Shown here one piece after another: positions 30,895 to 41,386 of a stretch of DNA of 41,386 nucleotides. The notes under the pieces are model-generated. The model was not told the DNA's origin. It worked only from the letters and a program-made list of their open reading frames with translations, and did not search any database. Every line of letters starts with the position of its first letter. Within the stretch, counting starts at the first letter, position 1. This DNA comes from Pleurotus djamor. Taxonomy: Eukaryota > Basidiomycota > Agaricomycetes > Agaricales > Pleurotaceae. The translations under genes and the position numbers were made by a program. The stretch is taken from the NCBI GenBank assembly GCA_029747585.1, contig JAPEVF010000367.1, positions 3,099 to 44,484 on the forward strand, in the 5' to 3' direction.

Positions 30895-31140
30895 TTACAT
30901 GACGCACGAATTCAACGCTTGGGAAAACCACCTGGCGGCCTTCTTCGCTTCTGGGCGAACGTTGTACAGCACGAACAGCATAGAGAGCCACGCGCTGAGT
31001 TTCACGGCGTTTAGGACAACTTCCAACGGTATCCCCGCGGAGAGAAGATGGATGAAAAGGATGCTAAATAAGTGAGATAACGAAACATGGTTAGGCCTAG
31101 CCATTAACTGTGGATGTCCGTCCCCACAGCGCTGGAGCAC
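30895..31140 (-). CDS. Hydrophobic coding-like segment, unassigned
   Basis: The minus-strand frame contains two hydrophobic stretches (HLFSILFIHLLSAGIPLE and LSAWLSMLFVLYNV) followed by a basic segment (RPEAKKAARW), the pattern of a membrane protein end. A second frame at 31294-31566 (minus) has another hydrophobic stretch (MSTLLAYVMIGVHD). They could be exons of one membrane protein, but the DNA between them contains stops in all frames I tried and I found no confident introns. No family is assigned. Confidence 0.2.
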   Translation of the reverse strand: MLQRCGDGHPQLMARPNHVSLSHLFSILFIHLLSAGIPLEVVLNAVKLSAWLSMLFVLYNVRPEAKKAARWFSQALNSCVM

Positions 31141-34100
31141 CGCAGTGTGGAGACATGGAAACTTCGGCGGTGATCAATGAGCTTGATCAGGGAAAGATAT
31201 TTTGACGACTGACCAATGAAACCCGTCCGATCCTGGCTATATCAGGTGAGCTGAAATATTGTACTCTATCTGGGGGTGCATGGTGGTAGTCGATCAAATC
31301 CAACACAGTCCTATCGATGTCGTTAAGTCATGAACGCCGATCATGACATAGGCGAGCAAGGTACTCATTGCAAGATTATATCTTATTCCTTGAGTAGAGC
31401 GTGGGGTGCTGTGGAACGTGAAGTGAGCTGGTTTGCCAGGCAAGTCAAACGCCAACTCTGAATGGTCAAGGATCTTGAGTACAAAACTGGATATCAATGT
31501 GCCACTGGGAAACCTGGGCAGATGGCAGATGAGAGAGCGAAGTGGCTGGGGTTCAACGACAGACATCAGTTTTGGAGCGTATCAACATACGTGCTTTGAT
31601 CATCGAGGTGGTAGGGGTAGTGTCACTTTCGGCATTGTCGGATTTAGTGCGGGTAGGGCCGAGCATGCTGGAGAGAGGCAAGAAAGAGGCGCATCGGTCA
31701 AACTACGAGCATTTGGAAAGCGGGAAAGATGAATCAGAATCGCTCACTGTCATATTCTAGGTCTTGTAGGCAGCAATGAGGACGTTCCACTGGATGGATA
31801 GGTCATATTTCCCGCTACCACAGCGACAAGGAGGCAAGACATGCTTATGGCAGGTGGAACAATAGCCACATACTGCAATAAAATTTCCTTGCACGGGCAC
31901 TGGAGACGTGAATAAGGAATGGAAGACGGTAAGGGCGGTTAAACATACGGGTGCCTGCGGGGCTGCTTTGACCTCCGGTTGGCAAACGGATAGGACGAGC
32001 ACTAGGACGTGATTGTTACTCCCATCAATTTTCATGACCTCTGAAACAGAAGGAATGCCTTACTTGACCGGTCGCAACCTTGTTAACGGTGCTGGGGCGA
32101 GGTTCGAAGCCCTCGAGTCCCCTGGACGTAAGAAGCGCGCTTGATCTCGCCAGGAAGTCCAATGTTCAATGAATGACCGGTATGATTCACGAGGGACGTA
32201 ACGCAGGAGATCAAGGGAAGAGACAAAGTTTGGGTCGTAATATTGGAAAGATAGAAGGCAGTTGGCGCGTGCTGGGCCCTTGAGTACCCTACGGCGCTGC
32301 AACGACCGGGCATTCTTGAGTTGCTGACCCGCACGACGGTGAGCCGGAGGTATATAGGAGGTGAGGATGATGGTTCATGCAATGCATCGTCGCTACGCGA
32401 CACGTTGTTTTCATGGATGAAACCGCAGTCGCGGTGACTGACAAGTAGCGATCCGTCAATTGGGCTTTTGGGTGATGAAAACATCTTCGAGGGGGGCATG
32501 GGGGCAAGCTCAGGCTATCGGAGGGGACAGTCGCTAAGTCAATGTCCGACTCAGAGCGTGAACACCATCACCTGGATAAAGCAGAGCCGAATAAGCAGAA
32601 AATTCGCATTTAGCACAGCACAGAAAACCCTTACGAAAACCGAATGGACCTGAGTATGTGTGGAATTTGGCGGAGCAACCTTACAGGGTACTCGACAAGC
32701 ATCCTAGAATGGTCAAAACGCGCACAAGGGTAATTGGCTTCTCTAGAGATTGATGAGAAGGCCACAGGGCGCTGTTTGAATGCTAATTTATCCTTGATAC
32801 TCGAAATGTCTTAAAGGCTACGAGTAGGAGACTTTGAGTGGCCGTGATGGTTTCGAGGCACGATTAGAATATCGTCATCGTTCAACCGAAGAGTGTCAAG
32901 ACGGTATATCGTTCTGATGGTGCCCACATGAACCTAGAAGAATCTGTCAGCATTCGTTCGTGTGGTGGCTCGAATTGAAAGGCAGAAGACTGCAAATGCG
33001 CGATGGATGACTCAAGGGAACTACTCGAGGTTGCTGGATGATCTGAACCGCGAAAAAGACTCCGGAAAGAGAGTCAGCGGTGCGAAGGAAGGCGAGAAAC
33101 GAGCCGCCTTCATGCTGTAAAATGCCCAAGTCTCAATGAGGAAGCAAAGGACGAAAAAAGAAACGCGTCCAAATGGTAAGAGAGCTCCAAAGTAGCGGAG
33201 GGATTGCAGGAGCGCAGTATCTGCGCTCTCGGCGTGAACAAAGGGGCATAGGCAAGGACACACGATCGACGAGGCGGCGAACGGCTGAGAAAATGTCTGC
33301 ATAAAAAGAATGGCACGGAATCCATCATGGCCGGTTGCGTGATGACGATTGGCCATATTACTGACGCAGATACCGCGGGCAGTGATCCTTTTTCCATTGC
33401 CGAAGAAAGGCTTGTGCATGAGACGAGTCATGCCGTAGGAAGCTCGGGCATATCCTCGGGCACTTCGACGTAGCAAGGAAAGCAAAGATCGGCTTGATAG
33501 CGTGCCACCAACTTCGAAGTGGATCAAAATCATTCGTGGCGCGCGTGAGCGAAAGAACGACCGAAATTTTCAAGAAAGAAGTAAAAGGACGGCCAAATAG
33601 GGATACCAATTAGTGATAAGACGAATCTAGACTTCAAATCATGTTGCGCGATAGTCGACCATAGCCACCGGCGCCCTTCAGACATGGTACACGGACACCG
33701 AGTCTACAGAGGAATCGGTGATACGGCCAGCCAGCATTACGAGGTTGAGTCAACCAAATGGTCCAGGCGCATCGAGTATATTTATCTAAGAGGAAATATT
33801 AGTTCACAGAGCGAACATGAAGAGAGGTGACACGCGGAGTAGGCCTACATATGGTTTAAGTGCTGCGTCGCGGCAGGGGCGAGTTTGCAAGACAAGCTGG
33901 TTGGGCTTCGCGATGCTCAAGTCGACAAATTCCGTCCGCCCCCATCCCACGTACCATAGCCACGACATCGAACCGAGTAAACGAGGAGGGACCAGGGTTC
34001 CAGGGCACGACCCTTTCGTTTCCAAACAAGAGCACCGCAGCCGACGAACGTCAGCTGTGAAAATGCCTCCAGTCAAACGATGGGACTAAATTCACCCCGC

Positions 34101-37100
34101 CTAAAAGGTGGAGTTGAGGTCGGATTTGGGAGGTTCTATTGCAAAATCGGGATGAGCCGTAACGAGCAGTTGCATACGCGAAAACGCGCCTTTTCAACCT
34201 TCCCTATCTAGTAACCAGTTTGAGGGTGAAGTCAGGCTGATCAACGCGTCGTTTATGGCTTAATGGACATCAATGACGCGTTTATTACTTCGAGATCTTG
34301 GAATCTACGAAACGAAATGGCTTCAGATGGTCATTCTCACTATATCCATGGATAAACGATCCGAAAATTCGACCAAGACGGGATAACCAAGTTGAGTCGG
34401 CTTCAACTGGGATTTGACACGAAAAAACGCGTCGAAAAAGGGAAGCGTCACGTACCTAGTCTAATCGCAAGCAAGCCAAACCGAACCGCGTTGTTCGTCG
34501 TATTATCACCATCTTTGCTGGCTTTCGGTGCGAGGTCTGGTTCTCACAGCGCCGAAGAGCAAACACAGGCTCTTCATTGGAGGGTTGCACACATTCCGGC
34601 GTTGGTAATAGCGGCGCAGTCCGTCGACATTATCGACAATGCCTAAGACGCAGTTCAGATGGAGATCTCATCAAGAGAATTAATGAATCATACAGTCATA
34701 CACAGCTCCACCTTTCATCCCGCCACCGTGAAACCTAGCCAAAATCGGCGCTTCATATCCGAATAACCAACTTGGGCTTGTGTTCATCCAGGAAGTAAAA
34801 ACTCGGGCGCAGAAGCCTTGATTGAGATATAACGCGACAAGTCGAAGCCATATTCAGTCTAATTTGACTGAGAAAGACGAGCGAATGCGTTGGAGGTAAG
34901 AAGGAAGCGTAAAGACAAGGTTGAAGGCAAGGCTCAAGCGCGTCGACTCACGTCACTTTGGGTAACGTGATCAACTTGGATTAGGAGTCCCCTTGAGTAC
35001 CAGGGGTTTGAAATTCCCTCCGAGAAGACGGGATCTCTCAGAGTCTCCATTGACCAGGTACACGGCCAGTATGCATCCTTGGCAACCAAAAAACTGTCAA
35101 ATCCCAGTTTGCCTCCCGAAAATAGGAACTTTATTCGCCAATTTCATATGAATTCTCCTACAAATTCAGGGTACGCGACCGTTTTGGTCGATAATTGCGG
35201 GGAAGGAGCAGGGACAATTTCATATGTGGCTGTGAGCCGAATCGACAGGTTAACCTTTCCGACGCGGTTCGGGCACGAAATGAGCTAACGGAACGTAGCT
35301 AGCAACGCGCAATCCCGAAGGCTGGCGACAGGGCGTATGTGCCATTTCGTGCTGCATATTTGGGCCTTTCACGACCAACGCGTGGTCATCATGAGCACCA
35401 TCATCGATAAAACCCTTATGCCGCGCCAGCTAACCATGACATGACGACATCAAACGAGAAAGCCTCATTTTCATCGGTTGTTGAAAGGGCCATGACATGC
35501 GTCTTCCTTCCGTAACCCTGAGAACGGAACAACCACGCCTACGTCAGTCAGTCCGTTTTCATGAATTACCCTCGGGCTTAAAACGTCAAAAACGAACAAA
35601 GGAAGACATAGAACGAAAGAAGCCGTTGAATGAAGAGAAGAAAGCAGCCCGCTCCAGCACCGCCAATGATGTATGAACGTGCCTCAAAGAAGAACTTACA
35701 GCCAACGAGGAGCCTTCGAGTAATCCACCGAACCGCAGAAATCGGTCCGAAGAAAGAGAAGTCTTTCCTGGTCGGTTTCTCCGTGAGTGTGGTGAGCCAT
35801 GGGGCCGCCGCGTATTAGTTGCCAACGCTAAGCCTTGCAAAAAAAAAATTAGTAAGACACGCTTTGTGCGTGTCGCAGTCGTCGGCTTCCGGTGAGCAAC
35901 TTGTTGAACGGATGCGTAGAGATGGTGCCTTATTCTTGTTATCTGATCAAAGTGGAACACCTAGATCAAAATTTTTTGATGGCTGGGTAGCATCCGGATC
36001 CTACTCACCAGTTACCTGCACCGAGCCGAACGTTGGAGCCGTTGCTGATAGTGAGCGCTGTCAAAGTAATGGCTGAGTTCAAGAGCTGAGTTTGATATGG
36101 CAGCGATAACACGGAGTGCGTCCGCAAAACCAGCTTGCACGACATGGACTGGTCTGGAGTCTGGACCTCCTCGTTCAGCGTTTTGGGACGAAAAGTATTC
36201 CAAAAAAGCAAGTCAAAAACACAACCTGGAAGTTTAGAAAGTCCGTTCATGCGCTCGCCAAGGGACGAGATGCGTTATCGCGTCGCGAACGCTGGCATCG
36301 ACGGTTATCACAGCCCTCCACCGGAACAGAAGCTTCTCGACACCCTTGCGGAAGGATCGCCTATAACGATCATCATATATTGCCTCCGTCAACACCAGTG
36401 GCCGTGCGCGTAAAGAACAAAGAACAAAGACAACTGACAAGTCGTGGGTGGTACGCGTTCATGGTAGAGTCTACCCCTGAGGCTCCCATAAACCCGCCGA
36501 GGTCGCCGTTCCCAACTTCCCATGAACAATGCGCCTATGCATCAACCATCAAGAACCATAACTTCTCAAAGAAAAACATAACATAAATCAGAAAGAACAA
36601 ACCTTCACCTCCTGCGCTCCGCCGCCGAGCAGACAAAAGGGAAGCTTATCACACAACAATGGCCATCAACGGAGATAGGAAACTTTGAGCTTCGAAGCCA
36701 ACCACTGCTTTACGATAAACCTCCTTCCATCTGCGCATGCGTAGGGGCGGCTGTAAGTAGTTAAATACGAGATGGTGTTTCGAATTCCAGAAAGCAAGGA
36801 ACTTACACGATGCGAAAGAACTTGGACTTAAAGCAGGGTAAACCCCGCGGGTACTGCAAACGTTCGCAGAAAAAAAAAATAAGCCAGCGGCCTTTGCTTC
36901 CCTCGGCCGCTGTGCTGTAAGCAGTGACGCACTCGACACGCATGCATGCTCGAGCTCATAACCCGCAAACTCTTCACACACACATGTACGAAGGAAAATG
37001 ATCGAGGGCGTCTTCAAAAAGAGTCCAGACAACACCTTGCGTCATAAGCTCTACACCGTGCTCCCCACGAGGCCCCCNTTCAACGCGTCATAATCGGGAA

Positions 37101-37993
37101 AAACACCCCTTCGCCATTGGCCAGATAAGCAAGAAACCCAAAGTAAGATGAGATGCCTGAGAGAAGTTTCATAACACATCGTTAATGATGATTAATGAGA
37201 AGGGGGTGTGGGGAGATGAACGCAACGGCGGTTTACTTCCCAGACTCGAAAGGGGTGAAATTTCTTTTAACCGATCTTTGAGAGGATACCATCGGGGTTC
37301 TAGAAACCCGTATGTAGAGAGTGACGGCAGGGGGAACCTAGTTGTCGCGATCGGGAGCCACACGCGTGTCTGATGCCAGTGTTCCGTAAAGATTCCGTTT
37401 GACAAGAGAAAGCAGAGATTCGAGAAAAGGACAAGCAAAACTTCGCATAACCTCATAGATACAGATAAAGACCCTCTCGGGTGTACGCCATCGCCATCTT
37501 GAGATATGTGGCTGGGATCGACAGAATGTCATGGAAGGAACTGATTGATAACAGTGCGTGCTCGTCAAACTCGAGGCGCTGAGACTGCCACTAGTGCGCA
37601 TGTAGAACGCTTTCAATCTTCGCATCTACATTTGGGACAAGACCCCCAAAAAATCGAGCAGTCGAGTAGGGTTGGCAGGTTTGGACGAAGGGTATTTACG
37701 AACCAGGTAGGCAGGCAGGGTGTGTGTTCTTCTCTACTCTATACTGGAGTAGATAGAAATCTAGAAAGCCGAGAGAACGGCGAACGAGCGACTGGAACTC
37801 GAGAACTTGAGAACGTCGGACGGATTTGAAAGATGAATGAAGGGAGAAGGGTGAACAAGCGATCCACGAAGTCCCGCCTATACGCCGCCACCATTCAGGT
37901 AAGCAGATCCCGCAAAAAACCACCTCTGAGCCTGGAAATTGAATTGAAAATCGAACGAACCCTTGAACTTGGGAAACAAACTTACTCTACATT

Positions 37994-38042
37994 CCCTTTC
38001 CTTTCCTTTCCCTTTCCTTTCCTTTACCTTTCCTTTCCTTTC
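37994..38042. repeat. CCTTT microsatellite (period 5)
   Basis: About ten units of CTTTC/CCTTT with a few single-base changes form a 49-bp pyrimidine tract on the plus strand. Such polypurine-polypyrimidine arrays can adopt non-B DNA and are hypervariable. No gene is adjacent that I can support. Confidence 0.85.
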
Positions 38043-38739
38043 ACGCCGTCGTCCCTTCGTCCGCATTCGCATTCGTTCTCTTCCCATACCCCGAGTTACG
38101 AAAAACGCTGATCCACACATCGACAGCAACCTCGAGTCCAGACGCACTCTAGAGAGTCCAGACGGCTCAAGCCCTCAACAGCTTTGTATTCAAAAAGCTA
38201 AAATCCAAGAGGAAAAGTGACATTATATTCGAAGACGTGCAGTAAGAAGGGTAAGGAACCGACGTACATTCTCAAAAGAAGGGGAAGGGGGACTTGGCGA
38301 ATAAATGACAGCTCCGAGTCCGTGGCAGATCAGCGCATCAAAGCTTCAAAGCTTCAAGTCTTCGTCTTCGTCTTTTACCACCCTTCGGAACGAATAAGAA
38401 CTAGAGAATTGAATACTGGTTTGACAAGGGACTGACAGGTACGCCATTACGAGGTCTTGGGATTTCCTCATACGCTCCTTCTCATAGAATCGGGACCTTC
38501 AACAATGGGAATCGTGATTTTCGAGAACACGGCAGCGAAACAGCACCGAGGGCTCGTAGCCAATGGTTGAAGCTTTCAAGCGTACCTCGAGTCCTAGACC
38601 GTAGCAAGCTTTTTCTTCGCTTGACCTCGGAAAGCATGTTAATCCCCGACTTCAACGCTTTCGCGAAACTGCTCTAACGTATATCACGTAACGTAACGAT
38701 ATGAGCATTTCGATAAATCCAAAAATACATTGGAGGGAA

Positions 38740-38755
38740 GGGGGGGGGGGGGGGG
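38740..38755. repeat. Run of 16 G
   Basis: An uninterrupted G tract of 16 bases, preceded by GGGAA. Long G homopolymers are rare in fungal genomes, and the exact length is often wrong in assemblies. Confidence 0.85.
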
Positions 38756-40099
38756 TAACGTACCTCAAACCCTCAAAGAACAGACGAACAAGCGAAGATA
38801 TTCTTGCATGTCCCATTCCGTAAAGGCGATAAGCGAAGGAAGCGCGAACGCGAAGCCTGAAGACTTGATGCTTGAATGGGAACTGATGGGCATCAAGAGA
38901 GGACGTGCATGAGACCTAGAGCCGGGTGCTGAAGTTCTGTCCTGAAAGCTTGAATATCTGAGGCCAGAGGGGGTACGAGAACCCGTCATCACGAAACGCC
39001 TAAATTCCCAATTCCCATCAGCAACTTTTCATCCCGAGCCAATCAAAAAACGAATACACACATAGAACGTCCTTACCGAATTCAGTCGATAACTTCATTC
39101 TATTTGGGGTGAGCGGGCGCTCCGGTTTTCCCGCAACATTTCCTGTTTCTCCTTTGAATCGTTACATCTGCCCAATGGATAGCCAGCTGTCATCACGAAT
39201 GGGGGCCGTACGCGAGGGGAGAGGGCGGTGGACGTATGTCAGTATGTCAGATCATGGATAGATAGACGACGCGTCAAACCATATCCCCACTGTCAGGAAA
39301 ACGGGGAACGGTCGGATTCTTCTGGGATTCTTAGTAGCACTATCCACCCAATGAGCATTCAAACGAAGGGACGTACCTGAAAGTCTACAGGTTACAGATT
39401 GAAGGGCGAGAGAACGTCCTCACTCGCACGCCTGACACGGACGTTCAACGGTCCAAAGCTTAAGGACGACGCCGATCGCGTATACGTTGATAGGCAGGGC
39501 GGTATGGTATGTACGTGAAAAATCCCTGGATGTTCGAACCCTTTGTTCAGCTTTCGGGAATTTAACCAACGGAAAGGATAAGTGATGGACGTACCTAACG
39601 CCCGATCAGTTCACACTTGACACACGCGTCGAGTGAGCATAGAAGTGTACTCTGGAGTCTAGAGTAGAGCAGAGGTGTAAGTAAGGGTCGTCGCGGTCAA
39701 CGTTCAAACGTTCAACGGTCAATCCCATTCAATTCTCAGGGAGGGAGGGAGACAGGGAGAGGGACCCATAAGTAAAGCATGAAGCAAGCGGGGATACATA
39801 CCAACCGATATACCTGCTGAATCAAAAGAGGGAATACCCATGCTTAATTCCAAGAAGCCCTGAGTCCTGACATACTTGAGTATTGCGTACGAACTTGGGA
39901 AGTGGAAAGGTGGAGATTGGACGATAGAGTACAGTTCGTCTTAAGTTGTACCAAGGTTGGCTGAGAGATTCTCAGGCTGACACCGCTTACTATCCGCAAT
40001 GACATGTAGAGTATATGAGGCATTTTGCGTGTACACGGTGCCGGCGAGTAATATTTGCTTGATTTCTTCTTTCTCTCTCGGTAAGTCAAAAGTCGTGGG

Positions 40100-40420
40100 C
40101 TAGGCACCTTCCGCAGTATAATCGACCGTTTGGAGATCGACTCCCGCCAACGGGATGTAGAAGGAAAGGAATGACATGGACGCAAAAGGGAAGAGGAAAC
40201 CGAAGGCCTGAGATGTGGCGCGGAAAACAGAAGCTGTTTGGTTGTCAGGGGATGACGACAGGAGATCTAGGAGAGGAGGCAACGAGAAGTACTCTAAACC
40301 TGAGATGGACTCATGGTCCATGGAGACAAGTTCATGTTCTGGGCGATTCGACTGGCTCCTCAGTGCGCAATGCGTTATGTTGATGTCAAACTGCCCATCC
40401 GCCACAAGCCACAAACTCAT
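40100..40420 (-). CDS. Possible exon, unassigned
   Basis: A 106-codon minus-strand frame with a plausible composition, including LEYFSLPPLLDLLSSSPDNQ and a hydrophobic part (FGFLFPFASMSFLSFYIPLAG). It lies downstream of the partial gene at the right edge, on the same strand, and could be a separate small gene or a further exon. I could not find an in-phase intron joining it to 40518-41386. It has no recognised domain. Confidence 0.25.
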   Translation of the reverse strand: MSLWLVADGQFDINITHCALRSQSNRPEHELVSMDHESISGLEYFSLPPLLDLLSSSPDNQTASVFRATSQAFGFLFPFASMSFLSFYIPLAGVDLQTVDYTAEGA

Positions 40421-40517
40421 TAGATCGTCCTTCTGGTGAGGGTGAGTTTATTGCTAGGGTTACTAGCCTCACGCGCGTAGAAATCAGAATCTCCATGGTG
40501 AGCTCAAGAATTATCAA

Positions 40518-41386
40518 CTAGCACGCCAGGAGATCACAAGGTCGGTCGTCCTTCTCAGCGTCATCCACTCTAGGGTCTTCGAGTGAACGTGAGCTTGTTG
40601 CCTCCGAGTCTCACTTGTCTGTGAGTTCGGTGTACGTCGACGCGAAGTCTGAAGGGGTGAAAAGAAAGTAAGCACCACCTCCACCGTTTCTTCGTCATTA
40701 CTGACCTACCGCCGAGGGAAGGGGAAGAACGATCGGGTCTTCCTTCCTTCCTTCCTTTCTCTCTGTCTTTCTCGAAAGTACAAGCTTCCGATCGCCCAGC
40801 GCTCTCATCGCAATAAACCGTCCGTCTTTTGTCGCGTCGGATCCGGATCCCAAGTTCTCAAGACTTGTCTCATTCAAGCTTAGGCTTAGTTGATCGTTAA
40901 GTATATTATGGAGCTCGGGGGTGAGTGTGTTGGTAACGGCGCGTTGCAGCTCCACGGGCAGGCGTACATATGTCAGTCTAATAAACTAATTGACAGCTGT
41001 TTGCAAAAGTCTAGACACAAATTGAGATTTCGAAGTCGGAGTTGCCGAAATTGGCCTGGTAGTTCTCACGCAAGTGAACCAGCGTTGCTCATGTCGAGGA
41101 TGGCAAGTTGGGCTTTGACATCAAGCTGGAGAGCAATTGATATGAGGGAGATGAGGAGATATTGACCAAAAACAACCTGAGAGCTTGGAAAACTCTGTGT
41201 GAGTGCGGCAAGCTTTGGGTTGAACTTGCAACATTCATCGCTGAGATATTGGGCCCTCCATCCATAACCACTCACACACAACCTCTAACAAGGCGGGTTG
41301 AGTACTCCTTAAGATACAAGCTACAGCTAAATGACCCCATAGCCAACTCCAAGTGGTGGGCATTGTGCAATTCATCGAGGATTCGC
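40518..41386 (-). CDS. 3' part of an unassigned multi-exon gene running off the window
   Basis: Minus-strand exons that join in phase are about 41240-41070, 40977-40706, 40648-40615 and 40569-40518 (stop codon TAG). The introns are 92, 57 and 45 nt with GT-AG ends. The spliced product reads through FNPKLAALTQSFPSSQVVFGQ, a hydrophobic helix, VRLPVELQRAVTNTLTPEL, LSLSLNETSLENLGSGS and an acidic end (VDDAEKDDRPCDLLAC). An open frame at the very edge (41386-41280, including ILDELHNAHHLELAMGSF) probably belongs to an earlier exon, but I could not fix the joining intron. The last intron removes an in-frame TGA, which supports splicing. I recognise no domain. The frame continuity over three introns is the main evidence that this is a real gene. 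Confidence 0.6.
40739..40756. repeat. CTTC microsatellite inside an exon of the right-edge gene
   Basis: Four CTTC-type units. On the minus strand they encode a basic KTERKEGRKED stretch within exon 40977-40706 of the unassigned gene. Tetranucleotide repeat-length changes here would shift that frame. Confidence 0.6.

Larger units (their letters stand above)
28143..40517. other. About 12 kb of gene-poor sequence
   Basis: No gene is recognised. Several frames look coding-like in short stretches (28315-28720 on both strands, 30895-31140 minus, 31294-31566 minus, 31757-32302 minus, 40100-40420 minus) but cannot be spliced together with confidence. Simple repeats are common from 37.9 kb onward. 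Minus-strand splice-donor consensus strings recur between 38.5 and 39.8 kb without open frames between them. It may hold degraded genes, non-coding transcripts or simply spacer DNA. Confidence 0.4.

Noticed and set aside
32095..32120. tRNA-like B box (GGTTCGAAGCC)
   Set aside because: The T-arm loop would be one base too long, and I found no acceptor stem, A box or anticodon arm at the right distance upstream.
33021..33533. 170-codon minus-strand frame
   Set aside because: It has no recognised motif, no supporting splice structure and a composition that looks like chance openness in this base mix.
36116..36586. 156-codon plus-strand frame
   Set aside because: It has a basic, low-information composition, no domain, and no upstream promoter or introns.
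37994..38042. CRISPR-like array
   Set aside because: It is a 5-bp microsatellite without spacers, in a eukaryotic genome.
40250..40520. Joining the 40100-40420 frame to the right-edge gene
   Set aside because: The available donors after 40518 are in phase 2 while the acceptors that keep the downstream frame open are in phase 0, so no in-phase intron was found.

Overview
This window looks like part of a nuclear scaffold from a basidiomycete fungus, most likely an agaricomycete. The genes are cut by many short introns (mostly 45-65 nt, GT-AG). The recognisable families fit: a Pumilio protein ending in the fungal RAYYGY tail, a multi-intron cytochrome P450, an agaric-style F-box protein with a heptad-like N-terminus, and two Crinkler-like nuclease/kinase fusion genes. 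I assembled exon structures by hand. Where a family was recognisable, the spliced frames closed exactly: 678 codons for the Pumilio gene, 341 for the thioesterase, 503 for the P450 and 584 for the nuclease-kinase.

Layout. Positions 1-10.6 kb hold scattered ambiguous bases, a G-quadruplex-like tract and one convincing orphan intron, but no gene I can name. 10.6-10.9 kb (minus) has weak coding-like frames divergent from the Pumilio gene. 11.1-13.8 kb (plus) is the Pumilio gene, with 13 exons including a 10-nt microexon. 14.7-15.9 kb (minus) is a mitochondrial hotdog thioesterase, convergent with it. 16.7-18.7 kb (minus) is a P450 with a probable GC-AG intron; unassigned coding-like exons lie just upstream of it. 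19.1-21.1 kb is empty to my eye.

21.1-28.1 kb is the most interesting block. Two paralogous genes encoding a fused PD-(D/E)XK-like nuclease and protein-kinase-like domain lie head to head, with an F-box gene between them. The right copy (26052-27963, plus) is intact. The left copy (21123-23600, minus) is decaying: it has a homopolymer frameshift, an 11-bp tandem-duplication frameshift, and a 547-bp terminal-inverted-repeat element. That element sits 3 nt inside a 5' splice site, with a 3-bp target duplication. The intact copy is also bracketed by ~100-bp direct repeats.

28.1-40.5 kb is gene-poor: simple repeats (CTTTC array, 16-nt G run), isolated hydrophobic or coding-like pieces, and a run of minus-strand splice-donor motifs without open frames. 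At the right edge (40518-41386, minus) is the 3' part of an unassigned multi-exon gene that runs off the window.

The Pumilio, thioesterase and P450 genes look like ordinary chromosomal genes. The 21-28 kb block resembles fast-evolving accessory DNA. Nuclease-kinase proteins and F-box proteins are both expanded families in agaricomycetes, but a functional link between the neighbours here is only suggested by position.
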